The notes beneath the pieces were generated by a model. That model saw only the letters and a list, made by a program, of their open reading frames with translations. It did not search any database and was not told the origin of the DNA. Of a stretch of 64,000 nucleotides of DNA, positions 47,705-57,867 are shown in pieces. The translations under genes were made by a program, and so were the position numbers. Numbering within the stretch: the first letter of the stretch is position 1; every line of letters starts with the position of its first letter. This stretch comes from Arcobacter cloacae. GTDB taxonomy: Bacteria; Campylobacterota; Campylobacteria; Campylobacterales; Arcobacteraceae. The stretch covers positions 2,294,001-2,358,000 of the forward strand of contig NZ_CP053833.1 of the NCBI RefSeq assembly GCF_013201935.1, in the 5' to 3' direction.

Positions 47705-48265
47705 ATGGCAATAGGAATGAGTGAATTAAAAAAGGGATTAAAAATAGAAGTAGATGGTATTCCTTATAAAATTACAGAATATCAACATGTAAAACCTGGA
47801 AAAGGTGCTGCATTTGTTAGATGTAAAATTAAATCATTTTTAAATGGAAAAGTAATTGAAAAAACTTTCCATGCTGGTGATAAATGTGAAGTTCCAAATT
47901 TACAACAAAAACAAATGCAATTTTTATATGATGATGGTGAGTTATTACAATTTATGGATAATGCAACTTATGAGCAAGAAGGATTAACTTATGAGCAAGT
48001 AGGTGAAGCGTTTGATTGGATAATTGATGGAATGGTTTGTGATATGATGTATTTCAATGGAAAAGCTATCACAGTTGAACCTCCAATGGTTGTTGAACTT
48101 AAAATTGTAGAAACACCACCTAACTTCAAAGGTGATTCTCAAGGAGGAAGAAAACCAGCAACTTTAGAATCAGGTGCTGTTGTTCAAATTCCTTTTCATA
48201 TTTTAGAAGGTGATGTAATTAAAGTTGACACTAGAACTGGTGAATACTTAGAAAAAGTAAAATAG
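47705..48265 (+). CDS. efp: Elongation factor P
   Basis: 186 residues, three beta domains. It relieves stalling at polyproline. The modifiable residue is Lys33 in [11 protein letters not shown], so EpmA-type or other lysine modification is possible. LRL and YLEKVK close the C-terminal domain ([12 protein letters not shown]). AAGGAG precedes ATG. A hairpin lies on its TAG stop. Confidence 0.97.
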   Translation: MAIGMSELKKGLKIEVDGIPYKITEYQHVKPGKGAAFVRCKIKSFLNGKVIEKTFHAGDKCEVPNLQQKQMQFLYDDGELLQFMDNATYEQEGLTYEQVGEAFDWIIDGMVCDMMYFNGKAITVEPPMVVELKIVETPPNFKGDSQGGRKPATLESGAVVQIPFHILEGDVIKVDTRTGEYLEKVK

Positions 48266-48283
48266 TAGCAAAGCTACTATTTT
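48259..48283. terminator. Bidirectional terminator between efp and ribD
   Basis: AAAATAGTAGC (48259-48269) and GCTACTATTTT (48273-48283), perfect 11 bp with an AAA loop; CTTTTT follows on the plus strand. The efp stop codon (48263-48265) lies in the left arm. Confidence 0.75.
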
Positions 48284-49281
48284 CTTTTTAAGAAAATAAC
48301 TTTATCTTCTCCAATAAAATTCTCATGCATTATTTCAAAATCTAAATCTATATCATTTAAACTATTTTCACCTTTTCTGATTTTTGAACTAACAATTAAA
48401 ATCATAAAATCTATTCTTTCTTTAAATTTCTCAAGTAAAGTGTAAACCCCTTCTATCATTACAAATTTATAATCAAGTAATTTAAACAAATCATTACTAA
48501 TAAAAACTTTTCTATTTGGTATTTTAAATAAAGGGATATTATTATCAAATATTTTATTTTTACTATAAATCATAATATCAGGAGCGCGTCCTGCGATATA
48601 TCTTGCATCTAAAGTCGGTTTATCAATTCTTACTGTATTTCCACCAATTAAAAGTAAGTCAATTTTATCTCTTAATGTGTGAACATATGCCAATGCTCTA
48701 TTTGAAGAGATTTTACCATCAATACTACCATTTAGCGTTTGTGCCATTTTAAAAAAGATACATGTTTTATTTTGCCAAGAAATAAATGGTAACAACAAGT
48801 TATAACCATCATTTTGTAATATTCCAATATCTACATCAATATTTGCATCTAATAGTGTTTCTAAGCCTCCAGAAGCTTTTGGATTAGGATCTTTTACACT
48901 TATTATTACTCTTTTTGGTTTTAGAATTTTTAATAGTTCAGAACATGCAGGAGTTTTTCCTTCATGATTACAAGGCTCAAGTGTTACAAAAATTTCACAA
49001 TCTTCAAAAAAATTATTATGATTCTTTTTTAAATAATCATGAATATCATGTGAATTATTTAATGTTTTTAATACTGAATTAGGATTTACTTTTAAAAAAG
49101 CAGCTTTAAGTGCATTTACTTCAGCATGAGCTTTTCCTGCTTCTTTATGAGCTTCTATTGATAATATAGCACCATTTTTTACAACAACACAACCAACAGC
49201 AGGATTTGGATATGTTAAGAGTTGATATTTCCATGCTTCATCAATTGCTAATTTCATATAAAAATTATCATCTATTTTCAT
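48277..49281 (-). CDS. ribD: Riboflavin biosynthesis deaminase/reductase RibD
   Basis: 334 residues from ATG 49281; a GTG at 49290 is possible. N-terminal cytidine-deaminase-like domain with zinc site HAEVNAL and PCNHEGKTPAC; C-terminal reductase domain from about 170 (KMAQTLNGSIDGKISSNRAL in part, LLIGGNTVRIDKPTLDAR). The two domains make successive steps from GTP-derived pyrimidine to the ribitylamino form. The C-terminal half is shorter and more divergent than in E. coli. It is downstream of rimP, separated by a strong hairpin. Confidence 0.9.
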   Translation of the reverse strand: MKIDDNFYMKLAIDEAWKYQLLTYPNPAVGCVVVKNGAILSIEAHKEAGKAHAEVNALKAAFLKVNPNSVLKTLNNSHDIHDYLKKNHNNFFEDCEIFVTLEPCNHEGKTPACSELLKILKPKRVIISVKDPNPKASGGLETLLDANIDVDIGILQNDGYNLLLPFISWQNKTCIFFKMAQTLNGSIDGKISSNRALAYVHTLRDKIDLLLIGGNTVRIDKPTLDARYIAGRAPDIMIYSKNKIFDNNIPLFKIPNRKVFISNDLFKLLDYKFVMIEGVYTLLEKFKERIDFMILIVSSKIRKGENSLNDIDLDFEIMHENFIGEDKVIFLKRK

Positions 49282-49341
49282 TGTTATCACTTTTAAAAAA
49301 ATTGGGAGAGTAGTATATATTAAGTAGTTTTAATTAGTAGT

Positions 49342-49374
49342 TAAAATTAATAGAGAAAATCTCTATTAATTTTA
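49342..49374 (-). terminator. rimP 3' hairpin
   Basis: A perfect 15-bp stem, 49342-49356 with 49360-49374, loop AAA. The minus-strand stop codon of rimP (49372-49374) begins the stem. It ends the ylxR-infB-rbfA-rimP operon. Confidence 0.7.
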
Positions 49375-49800
49375 CCATTCAAAGTAAGTAGCAGCAGCTA
49401 AAATATTATCATAAGTAAGTTCTTCATTTCCAAACTCTGTTTTAATAACAATCTTTTCCTCATCTGCACTTATAAGTTCACCTTTAAAAACATCAGTAGC
49501 AAAGTTCTTTACTTTAACTTTTTCACCGACAGAAGCCATAAAGTGTTTTTTTTTCTTTAATTTTCTTTCAATACCTGGAGAACTAACCTCAAGTACATAT
49601 TCTCCACTCATTGGTTCATCAAGATCTAAAATTGGAGAAATCATTCTTGAAACTTCAGCACACTTATCTAAACTTGTTCCACCCTCAACAGTGATAGAAA
49701 CTCTAAATATATTTTTATCATGTTCTCTTGCAGTTGTAATATCATAAAGTCTTGCACCAAGACTCTCTACTGCTAATTTTATAGACTCTTCTAAATTCAT
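49372..49800 (-). CDS. rimP: Ribosome maturation factor RimP
   Basis: 142 residues. N-terminal alpha/beta domain with the [11 protein letters not shown] segment and [20 protein letters not shown], the family hallmark, then a small beta barrel ([20 protein letters not shown]). It helps 30S assembly. It overlaps rbfA by 4 bases. Confidence 0.95.
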   Translation of the reverse strand: MNLEESIKLAVESLGARLYDITTAREHDKNIFRVSITVEGGTSLDKCAEVSRMISPILDLDEPMSGEYVLEVSSPGIERKLKKKKHFMASVGEKVKVKNFATDVFKGELISADEEKIVIKTEFGNEELTYDNILAAATYFEW

Positions 49801-50156
49801 TCTTCACTACTTTTTGTTTTTCTAATTTGCATAAATAAATCTTCAATATGTTTTGATTTTTCTAATGATGTATCATTTACAAAATTGAAATTAGGACACT
49901 TATACCAACCTGTACTTGCTAAAATATGTGTTTTTATTCTTCCATTAGCCCTATTTAATAAAGAGATAATTATCTTTATCTCTTCTTTGTCATAATCACT
50001 ACCATCAAAATAAACTATTGCATCATATTTACCATTTTTACAATTTACACCAGTTATTGGTAAAGAGTTAATTCTATTATCATCTAAATTTGACAATGCT
50101 TCAGGAATTAACTCCATTAGTAAAGATTCTGTTCTTTGTAAATTTACACTTTTCAT
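49797..50156 (-). CDS. rbfA: Ribosome-binding factor A
   Basis: 119 residues with a KH-like fold: N-terminal [32 protein letters not shown] and [16 protein letters not shown]. It matures the 16S rRNA 5' end. It lies two bases after infB and overlaps rimP. Confidence 0.92.
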   Translation of the reverse strand: MKSVNLQRTESLLMELIPEALSNLDDNRINSLPITGVNCKNGKYDAIVYFDGSDYDKEEIKIIISLLNRANGRIKTHILASTGWYKCPNFNFVNDTSLEKSKHIEDLFMQIRKTKSSEE

Positions 50157-50158
50157 TG

Positions 50159-52864
50159 TTAGTTATCTACTGAAACTTTCTCTTCAATTTGAATAAATGT
50201 TTCAATAAAATCTCCAACTTTAATATCGTTGAATTTCTCAAACATAATTCCACACTCATAACCGTTTGCAACTTCTTTAACATCATCTTTAAATCTTTTT
50301 AATGATGAAATTTTACCTGTATATGTAACAACACCATCTCTGATGATTCTTGCATGACCACCACGAATAACTTTTCCATCTGTTACTAAACATCCTGCTA
50401 CTGTTCCAACTTTTGGAACAACAAATGTATCTCTAACTTCAGCTTGTCCTGTATTCTCTTCTCTAATAACAGCACTCATCATTCCAGATAAAGCATCTTT
50501 TACATCATCAATTAAATCATAAATAATAGAATAAGTGTTAATAGTTACACCATCAGCTTTTGCTTTTGCTTTTACTGAACCAGTTGGTCTTACATTAAAT
50601 CCTAAAATTATACATCCATCAGACGCACCTGCAAGAACTAAATCAGACTCAGTAATTCCACCTACAGCTGCATGGATAACTTTTACTTTTACTTCATCAT
50701 TTGCAATTTTTTCTAATGAACCTTTGATAGCTTCAAGTGAACCACCAACATCTGCTTTGATAATTACTGGTAATTGTTTAATTTTCCCCTCAGCGATTAA
50801 TCCACTCATCTCTTCTAATGAAACTTTTGTAGATTTAGATAACTCTTTAGCACGTGCATGCTCAGCTCTTGTTGTAGCAATATCTCTAACTTCTTTGTCT
50901 GAATCCATTGCAACCATAAATGAACCTGTAGTAGGAACATCATTAAGACCTAAAACAGTACCTGTCTCAGAAAGTCCCAACTCTTTTACTGGTTTTCCAC
51001 TATCATCAGTAATTGCTTTTACTCTACCAAAAGTAGTATCACAAACAATATTATCACCTATTCTTAAAGTACCATTTTGAACAATTATTGTTGCAACTGG
51101 ACCTCTTCCTTTTTCTAGTGATGATTCAATAACCGTAGCTTTAGCTTTAGCAGTTGGATCAGCTTTTAATTCTAATAATTCTGATTGAATTAAAATATTT
51201 TCTAATAAATCTTCAATTCCATCACCTGTTTTTGCAGAAACTGGAATAAATTCTGTATCTCCACCCCAATCAACAGGAGTTAATTCTCTTTCTGCCATTT
51301 GAGCTTTTACCATATCAGGGTTTGCACTCTCTTTATCCATTTTATTCATTGCAACAATAATTGGACAACCACTTGCTTTTGCATGAGAAATAACCTCTTC
51401 TGTTTGTTGTTTAACCCCATCATCAGCAGCAACTACAATGATAATAATATCCGTAACATTTGCACCTCTAGCTCTCATAGCAGAGAAAGCAGCATGTCCA
51501 GGAGTATCTACAAAAGTGATTTTTTGACCATTTTTTGTAACTGTGTAAGATGAAATATGTTGTGTAATACCACCTGCTTCACCAGATGCTATTTTTGAAC
51601 TTCTTATTTTATCTAATAAAGATGTTTTACCATGATCAACGTGTCCCATAATTGTTACAACAGGAGGTCTTGTCACAAAAGATGATTCATCAATATCTTC
51701 ACCTAAATAATCTTCAACATAATTCACATCTTCTAAAGCATCTTTTACAGTTACTTCAATACCAAACTCTTCTCCAAGGATTTCTAATTCATCTTGTTTC
51801 AAAAAGTCATTTTTAGTAACCATCATTCCTAAACTAAATAATACAGTAATTACTTCAGCTGGTGATTTTCCACAAGCTTCTGCAAATTCATAAACTCTAA
51901 TATCTTCAGGAATAGTTACTTCAGTAATCTCTACACTTTCTTGAGTTCTAGAAATTCTTTTCTTTCTTTTCCCTCTTTTTAACCCTTGAGGTGCATTACC
52001 AAACGCCGCTGGTCTTGAACTTCTTGATTGTTTTGCAGGGTTTTGAGGTTTTGGTTCATCAAAAATTTTAAATGTATCACCCAAATCCATATCTAATAAA
52101 ACTACCTCTTCACCCAATAATGAATCTGTAGAGCTTGAAAAGTCATCAGAGTATTCTCTATCAACTTCAAGTTTTTTACCATGTGCTTGAGCTTTTACTG
52201 TAGTTTTTTTCTTCTCTTTTTTCGCTTTGCTTCTTTTTGCTTCTTCAGAAAGATTTTGATTATTTTTTGTTCCACTTCTATCTTCATCTTCTGTCCCACC
52301 TAATATTTCACTAAGTGATTTCATCTGCTTTTTAGATTGTGAATCATTATCTATTGTATTATTTGATGTATAAGTAGCTAATTCTTCTTTAGGTTTTTTC
52401 TTCTTAATAATTACCAAACCTCTTCTTTTTGGTACTATTTTATTAGGATTATCACTATTTAAGTCAGGTTTTTCAGTGTTTTCTTCTTCAACTTTTGAAG
52501 GAGTTTTTAAAACAGGTTTTGATATTACAACTTTTTTTAATTCTGGTTTTTTAACTTCATTCTCTATTTCTGGCTGTTTTGTTTCTACTTTTACTTTTTC
52601 TTCTACAACTATATCATCATTTTTAGATTCAACTATTGTTTCTTCTTTTTTTACTATTTTTTTAGCTTTTGAAGGTGATTTACTAGGTAATTTTGAACTT
52701 TTTCCAGTCATAATATATTTTGTAATCTCTTCTGCTTCTTCATATGATACTGCACTTTGCGGTGACTTAAGCTCTATTCCTAAATCTTTTGCTTTTGCAA
52801 TAACATCTTGGCTACTTGCTCCCGCTTCTTCTGCAATTTCATAAACTCTTACTTTATCTGACAT
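50159..52864 (-). CDS. infB: Translation initiation factor IF-2
   Basis: 901 residues. An N-terminal IF2-N domain ([21 protein letters not shown]), a long charged linker to about residue 310, a second IF2-N-like domain ([21 protein letters not shown] in part), then the GTPase domain with [10 protein letters not shown] near 407, [16 protein letters not shown] and AMNKMDK, followed by domains II-IV. It places initiator tRNA on the 30S subunit. It overlaps ylxR by 11 bases. Confidence 0.97.
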   Translation of the reverse strand: MSDKVRVYEIAEEAGASSQDVIAKAKDLGIELKSPQSAVSYEEAEEITKYIMTGKSSKLPSKSPSKAKKIVKKEETIVESKNDDIVVEEKVKVETKQPEIENEVKKPELKKVVISKPVLKTPSKVEEENTEKPDLNSDNPNKIVPKRRGLVIIKKKKPKEELATYTSNNTIDNDSQSKKQMKSLSEILGGTEDEDRSGTKNNQNLSEEAKRSKAKKEKKKTTVKAQAHGKKLEVDREYSDDFSSSTDSLLGEEVVLLDMDLGDTFKIFDEPKPQNPAKQSRSSRPAAFGNAPQGLKRGKRKKRISRTQESVEITEVTIPEDIRVYEFAEACGKSPAEVITVLFSLGMMVTKNDFLKQDELEILGEEFGIEVTVKDALEDVNYVEDYLGEDIDESSFVTRPPVVTIMGHVDHGKTSLLDKIRSSKIASGEAGGITQHISSYTVTKNGQKITFVDTPGHAAFSAMRARGANVTDIIIIVVAADDGVKQQTEEVISHAKASGCPIIVAMNKMDKESANPDMVKAQMAERELTPVDWGGDTEFIPVSAKTGDGIEDLLENILIQSELLELKADPTAKAKATVIESSLEKGRGPVATIIVQNGTLRIGDNIVCDTTFGRVKAITDDSGKPVKELGLSETGTVLGLNDVPTTGSFMVAMDSDKEVRDIATTRAEHARAKELSKSTKVSLEEMSGLIAEGKIKQLPVIIKADVGGSLEAIKGSLEKIANDEVKVKVIHAAVGGITESDLVLAGASDGCIILGFNVRPTGSVKAKAKADGVTINTYSIIYDLIDDVKDALSGMMSAVIREENTGQAEVRDTFVVPKVGTVAGCLVTDGKVIRGGHARIIRDGVVTYTGKISSLKRFKDDVKEVANGYECGIMFEKFNDIKVGDFIETFIQIEEKVSVDN

Positions 52865-53129
52865 CTGTTAGCATCTCCTTAAGTTGGGTAACATACTTAT
52901 CTTTATTTTTACACTCTTTACAAAGTGATTTTTCGATTTTGTTAAATTCTTTTAAATTCATATCTTTTTCAAGAGAAGATAAACAACCTTGACAAAGATA
53001 GAAACTTCTTCCACTATTGTCATAAAAAGACAACTTTTTATCTTTACATTTTAATCTTAATAACTCTTTTTGTTCAAATTTACCCTTGCAAATAATACAA
53101 GTTCTTAAGATTTTTTTTAAATTAGCCAA
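52854..53129 (-). CDS. YlxR/RnpM family RNA-binding protein
   Basis: 91 residues. The DUF448/YlxR signature RTCIICKGKFEQKELLRLKC is at the N-terminus, with FYLCQGC and a third and fourth Cys (SLCKECKN) near the C-terminus. Homologues next to infB act on RNA, in Firmicutes as modulators of RNase P. The extra Cys pairs may bind zinc. Overlaps infB. Confidence 0.85.
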   Translation of the reverse strand: MANLKKILRTCIICKGKFEQKELLRLKCKDKKLSFYDNSGRSFYLCQGCLSSLEKDMNLKEFNKIEKSLCKECKNKDKYVTQLKEMLTDVR

Positions 53130-53165
53130 GCATTATACCTAAAATATGCTTAATCTCAAAAATTA

Positions 53166-54047
53166 TCAAATTTCTATTCTCACACCAGTATTATCAAAAT
53201 CAACTGTAAAAACTCTAAAATGAGGAAATCTAAGCTTTAAGGCTTTTTCCAAATTTTTACTATCATCTGTATGAGCCATAGAAAAAAGAGTTGATCCTGA
53301 ACCCGATAAAGTACTCATCAAAGCCCCTTCTTTTAAAGCAGTTTTTTGAACATCAAAAAGTTCAGGCATTTGTTTCATTCTATATTTTTGATGAACTTGA
53401 TCATTTGATGCAAGTTTTAACATATCCCAATCTTCAGCCATAAAAGCAGCAGTCAATAAAGAAGAGTGTGAAATATTAAAAATCGTATCCTCTTTTGAGT
53501 ATTTAAAAGGCAAAGTTTTTCTTGATAATTGAGTTGAAATAGCTCTATTTGGTACCACTACAACTGCTTTTAAAGTCTTTGGTATCTCTTTTCTAATATA
53601 TTTAACTTCATTTTCTTGAACACAAGCAACATTAAATCCGCCCATAACAGCAGGTGTTATATTATCAGGGTGACTCTCATATGCTAAAGCTAAATTAAGT
53701 AATTTATCTTTTTCTAATTTTATCCCCTCAATTGCATAAGCACTTGCAATTGCTGAAACAATAACAGCAGATGAACTTCCTAAACCTCTTGATAAAGGGA
53801 TTTCATTTTGAAACTCAAATCTAAAAAATCTTTTTTTGTGAGATAAATTGTGATAAAAATCATTAAAAATAGAGATAAACATATTGTTATCTTTTAAAGC
53901 AGGATTGTTAGAACCTTCCCCTTTTAAAGATACACTATGGAATTTTGATGGTCTAATTATTACTTGATTTTTCATCGATATTGCAAGACCAAGACAATCA
54001 AATCCTGGTCCCAAATTTGCACTAGTAGCTGGAACGCTTACTTTCAT
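53166..54047 (-). CDS. thrB: Homoserine kinase
   Basis: 293 residues, GHMP kinase. [20 protein letters not shown] at the N-terminus, the phosphate loop [32 protein letters not shown], and [11 protein letters not shown] near the C-terminus. It makes O-phosphohomoserine for ThrC. GGAAATGG-type site before ATG. In line with the short TsaB gene upstream. Confidence 0.95.
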   Translation of the reverse strand: MKVSVPATSANLGPGFDCLGLAISMKNQVIIRPSKFHSVSLKGEGSNNPALKDNNMFISIFNDFYHNLSHKKRFFRFEFQNEIPLSRGLGSSSAVIVSAIASAYAIEGIKLEKDKLLNLALAYESHPDNITPAVMGGFNVACVQENEVKYIRKEIPKTLKAVVVVPNRAISTQLSRKTLPFKYSKEDTIFNISHSSLLTAAFMAEDWDMLKLASNDQVHQKYRMKQMPELFDVQKTALKEGALMSTLSGSGSTLFSMAHTDDSKNLEKALKLRFPHFRVFTVDFDNTGVRIEI

Positions 54048-54065
54048 CCATTTCCTTCTTAAACT

Positions 54066-54518
54066 TCAAACAGCTGGTAAATTATATATTGGCAGTGTTT
54101 CTTTGTTAAAATTATATTTTTCTATACACATAGGTAATTTAAAGTCGCAGATTATACTATCTTTTTCTAAAAAATCTACTTTAATCTCATTATCTATTTT
54201 TATGAAGTATTTTTTACCTAAAGCTTTTATAGGTGAATTTTCATTAAATTCAAATCCATCTATTGCATTTAATTCAATATTTTTTGTTATACAAATAGTT
54301 TTTAAAAATAAATATGCAACTTTAATAGCCATAAAAGAACCAGGAGAATTTACATAAATAATTTTATTAATATCATAATCTTTTAATAAATCTTTAAATA
54401 ACTCAGGTAATAAATCAGAAGTTTTTCCATCAAGTTTAAACTCTTTAATCAACTTCTTTTTTTCATAAACACCAATCAACAATGGATTTGAAATAGTGAT
54501 AACTAAAACCTCTATCAA
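54066..54518 (-). CDS. Short TsaB-like protein (tRNA t6A biosynthesis)
   Basis: 150 residues against about 230 in E. coli TsaB. Resemblance: VLVITISNPLLIGVY at the N-terminus, YVNSPGSFMAIKVAYLFLKT matching the GPGSFTGIR loop, and an end EKYNFNKETLPIYNLPAV. The ASKHA phosphate motifs are degenerate, as expected of a TsaB that only scaffolds TsaD. Position between lpxC and thrB is the same as in Campylobacter. Name by context and pattern. Confidence 0.7.
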   Translation of the reverse strand: MIEVLVITISNPLLIGVYEKKKLIKEFKLDGKTSDLLPELFKDLLKDYDINKIIYVNSPGSFMAIKVAYLFLKTICITKNIELNAIDGFEFNENSPIKALGKKYFIKIDNEIKVDFLEKDSIICDFKLPMCIEKYNFNKETLPIYNLPAV

Positions 54519-54527
54519 TACTTTTCC

Positions 54528-55427
54528 TTAAGCTTTTGCATATGCCATTTCAAACATAACAGCTTGTTCACTAGCCTCTTCTAAATCTATAATCTCATAA
54601 TTTGATTCATCTTCATATAGTTTTTTTGTTAATAAATGATTTAAATGATGGCTACCTGCAATTGCATCATATTCTCCAACCATTGTATATTCTAAAAGAG
54701 CCATATCTCCGATTGCATCTAATATTTTATGTCTTACAAATTCATCATCATATCTTAAACCTTCAGGATTTAAAACTTTTGTTTGATCAAGCACAATCGC
54801 ATTTTCCATACTTCCACCTTGTGCTAAGCCAATACTTCTTAAATATTGAACTTCATGTAAAAATCCAAATGTTCTAGCACGACTAATATTTTCTTTATAC
54901 TCTTCAATAGAATAATCAAAGTGAAAGTTTTGTTTTCCAATCGCAGGATGTTCAAAATCTATTTCAAAATCATATACTATTCTATTTGATGGCTTTAAAC
55001 AAACTCTTTTTCCATCTGGTGTCGTAACTTCAACCATTTTTTTAACTTTGATAGCTTTTTTACTTTTATCTAGTTCTTTAATTCCTGCTTCTTCTATTAA
55101 CATACAATAACCAGAAGAACTCCCATCAAGAACAGGAACCTCATCATTATCTATTACAATTCTTAGATTATCTATTCCATAGGCATATACAGCAGATAAA
55201 AGATGCTCTATTGTAGAAATTACTACTCCATCTTTTCCAATAACAGTTGCCATCTTCGTATCTACTACAAACTCTTTTTTTAATGGAATCGTAACTCCTG
55301 CATCACTTCTGTAAAAAACTATACCCATATCACTATCAAGTGGTTCAAGTCTCATTTTTACAGGAACACCTTTGTGTAATCCAATTCCTACAATTTCTAC
55401 TTCATTTGCTAATGTTCTTTGTTTCAT
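54528..55427 (-). CDS. lpxC: UDP-3-O-acyl-N-acetylglucosamine deacetylase LpxC
   Basis: 299 residues. Committed step of lipid A synthesis. Start MKQRTLANEVEIVGIGLHKG; zinc and catalytic residues in TIEHLLSAVYAYGIDN, DEFVRHKILDAIGD and AGSHHLNHLL; DGSSSGYCMLIEEAG in the middle. Overlaps the M23 peptidase gene by 4 bases. Confidence 0.97.
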   Translation of the reverse strand: MKQRTLANEVEIVGIGLHKGVPVKMRLEPLDSDMGIVFYRSDAGVTIPLKKEFVVDTKMATVIGKDGVVISTIEHLLSAVYAYGIDNLRIVIDNDEVPVLDGSSSGYCMLIEEAGIKELDKSKKAIKVKKMVEVTTPDGKRVCLKPSNRIVYDFEIDFEHPAIGKQNFHFDYSIEEYKENISRARTFGFLHEVQYLRSIGLAQGGSMENAIVLDQTKVLNPEGLRYDDEFVRHKILDAIGDMALLEYTMVGEYDAIAGSHHLNHLLTKKLYEDESNYEIIDLEEASEQAVMFEMAYAKA

Positions 55428-56809
55428 TTATTATTTCCATTAATAATTTTAATAGCATCATTCATTGTTTTATTTAAATTAACTTTTATCCATTCATGGT
55501 CTAACCACTCATTAGGATTTACTTCTATTCCTTGAACTAACATTCCAAAATGAAGATGATCTCCAAATACAGCACCAGTTGCACCTGTATTTCCAATTAA
55601 TTGTCCTCTATTTAGTTCATCTCCAACTTCAACAGTTGCACTACTCATATGAGCATATAAAGACCCCAATCCTAAACCATGGTCAACAATAATAGAATCA
55701 CCATAAATTCCCAAATAGTCTTTAAATATAACTTTTCCTGGATTTGTGATATTAATTTCAGCTCTTTTAACACTTGCCCAGTCCATTCCTAAATGCCAAG
55801 CCTCATCTATTTTTTCTTCACCATAAAAATAGTGTCTTCTCTCTCCATATTGCGCAAAAGTTGCAGAATTTGGAAGTCTAACAAATGGTTTAACATCAAA
55901 GTTTATTTTACCGCTTTCTTGAATATTTTTCATAACTACATCTTTTATAGTTTTAACATTTTTTTCTCTTAATTCCCTATTTGCTTTTACAAAAATATCA
56001 ACTACATTATTTGGAACTGTCATATCACTATTTTCTAAAACTTGTCTACTTACATTGTTTACAAAATCATCAGAAATTTTTATATTATCAACTTTCTCTT
56101 TGAAACTTTTTATATAATAAGGAACTTTTGTAACTGTTTTATTTCCAGCCATATCAATAGCTACTAAATTAACCCTTTTAAACTCTTTTTTCTCAACAGG
56201 CCAAGCTATAATTGAGATGTAAAAATTCTCTTTATAAAAAGGGAAAAGTTCAAAAACTTCTTCATCATTAAAAGTTATATAGTAATCTTTTAAATTTTCA
56301 TCAATTATTTCAACAACTACAATACCACTTCCACCTTGTCTTAATAAGTAAGAATTAGCTATTACATTTGCAATAGGGCTTCTTTTATCTATAATAATTT
56401 TAGATTTTTTTAAAGCTTCATTACCTCTAAAAAAATTCCACTTACTACTATCAAATACTTGTGCTTGAATAATTCCACTATTTGGTTTATATAATTCACC
56501 AAAAGCAGGTGGGAATATTTCAAGTTCAATAGTTCCTTTTTGTTGAGCTACTATTTTACTCTCTAATTTAACTTGTTTTTCACCATCTACAAATGTAAAA
56601 TCATAAGATTTTATTCCTACATCATCAGATATAACAACATTTATTGGCTTTTGCAAATTCCAATAAATCTCTTCATTCATAGAAATTTTAGGTGCATTTC
56701 TTTCAAAAGTTGAAGATAAAAATACAAAACCAACAATACCAACCAATACAAACAAAATTACATATACTAGTAATCCTTTAATACTATTTTTACTACTTGT
56801 AAACTTCAA
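55424..56809 (-). CDS. M23 (LytM-type) metallopeptidase, membrane-anchored
   Basis: 461 residues. N-terminal membrane segment (about 13-33), a long periplasmic region of two or three Ig-like beta modules (KNYYITFNDEE-type strands, VNLVAIDMAGNKT), and a C-terminal LytM domain from about 330. Zinc ligands: AWHLGMD near 337 and DHLHFGM near 416; LGSLYAHMSS is also present. It probably cuts peptide crosslinks in peptidoglycan and may shape the cell. It overlaps the DHH gene by 17 bases. Confidence 0.9.
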   Translation of the reverse strand: MKFTSSKNSIKGLLVYVILFVLVGIVGFVFLSSTFERNAPKISMNEEIYWNLQKPINVVISDDVGIKSYDFTFVDGEKQVKLESKIVAQQKGTIELEIFPPAFGELYKPNSGIIQAQVFDSSKWNFFRGNEALKKSKIIIDKRSPIANVIANSYLLRQGGSGIVVVEIIDENLKDYYITFNDEEVFELFPFYKENFYISIIAWPVEKKEFKRVNLVAIDMAGNKTVTKVPYYIKSFKEKVDNIKISDDFVNNVSRQVLENSDMTVPNNVVDIFVKANRELREKNVKTIKDVVMKNIQESGKINFDVKPFVRLPNSATFAQYGERRHYFYGEEKIDEAWHLGMDWASVKRAEINITNPGKVIFKDYLGIYGDSIIVDHGLGLGSLYAHMSSATVEVGDELNRGQLIGNTGATGAVFGDHLHFGMLVQGIEVNPNEWLDHEWIKVNLNKTMNDAIKIINGNNK

Positions 56810-57779
56810 GAATTTCCTTTAATACTATTTTTTTTACTTCTTCAACATCAAGTATATCAAGTGTACAACCAGCAGCATTAAAATGCCCACCGCCACCAAA
56901 ATGACCTGCTATTGAAGATACATCAATTTTACCCTTTGAACGTAAAGATACCCTTGATGTTCCATTTACAACTCTTACAAAAAACGCAATTCTAACAACA
57001 GCAATACTCATAACCATATCCAAAGCATCTTCGCAATCTCTACTATGAGCTCCTGTTTGCTTAAACCACTCTTCTTTTGCAAATATTGTTGCTACTTCTC
57101 CCTCTTTATATAGTTCTAAACTATCTAAAACCTTTGGAATAATTCTATATTTTGCTAAGGAATCTCTTCTTAAAAGCTTATTTGCAATATCAGAAGGACT
57201 CGCTCCACATTCAACTAAAAAGTTGATTTTTTCAAAAGTGATTTCATCACATCGACTCAATGAAAAAGCCAAAGTATCATCATAAATACCAACATAAAGT
57301 GCAGTAGCTGAATTTTTTGTGATATATAAACCATTATGTTTAAAAAATTCAAATACCAACTCAGCAGTTGAACTTTTCATAGGATCAACTATATTAACTG
57401 TTCCAAAACCTTCATTTGATTGATGATGGTCAAAATTTATAAGAGGGATTGAAGGATCAAGTTCAAACCCCAATCTTTTATAAGTTCCACAATCAACACT
57501 AATCGCCAAATCAAAAAAAGGTGGCAATTGATCAGTTATTTTATCAAATCTTGGAATAAAATCCAGATTCTGTGGTAAATCACTACTTATATTAAAAACT
57601 TTATGTTTTATTCTATTTTCATAAAATAAATTTGATAAAGCTAATGCAGAACCGATAGAATCAGGATCAGGATTTACATGAGTGATGATTAGTATATATC
57701 TACTTTTTTCTATAAGTTGCAAAGCTTTTGTATATTCAGCCATATCAACTTTATTATTTGTAATAAAATCTTTTTTCAT
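56793..57779 (-). CDS. DHH/DHHA1 phosphoesterase (NrnA-like oligoribonuclease/pAp phosphatase)
   Basis: 328 residues. Metal motifs: THVNPDPDSIGSALAL, VDCGTYKR, NFDHHQSNEGFG and GIYDDT; DHHA1 substrate motif HFGGGGHFNAAGCTLD near the C-terminus. Degrades nanoRNA or 3'-phosphoadenosine phosphate in the cytoplasm. AAGGA six bases before ATG 57779 supports the start. Same strand as nadC, with an 88-base gap. Confidence 0.9.
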   Translation of the reverse strand: MKKDFITNNKVDMAEYTKALQLIEKSRYILIITHVNPDPDSIGSALALSNLFYENRIKHKVFNISSDLPQNLDFIPRFDKITDQLPPFFDLAISVDCGTYKRLGFELDPSIPLINFDHHQSNEGFGTVNIVDPMKSSTAELVFEFFKHNGLYITKNSATALYVGIYDDTLAFSLSRCDEITFEKINFLVECGASPSDIANKLLRRDSLAKYRIIPKVLDSLELYKEGEVATIFAKEEWFKQTGAHSRDCEDALDMVMSIAVVRIAFFVRVVNGTSRVSLRSKGKIDVSSIAGHFGGGGHFNAAGCTLDILDVEEVKKIVLKEILEVYK

Positions 57780-57867
57780 CCCTTTTCCTTATAACTTGAA
57801 ACTTATTTCAAGCCTAATAAACTAAATCTATCAAAAACTTACTAACCAAAAGTTAATCAATCTTTTT

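Noticed and set aside
50535-51080. Plus-strand open frame of 181 codons
   Set aside because: Antisense shadow of infB; the infB frame is clearly coding with IF-2 motifs.
57786-57808. CTTGAAA/TTTCAAG palindrome as another repeat copy
   Set aside because: Shares only CTTGAAAC with the family; the centre (CTTA) and flanks differ, so it is more likely a simple 3' hairpin of nadC.
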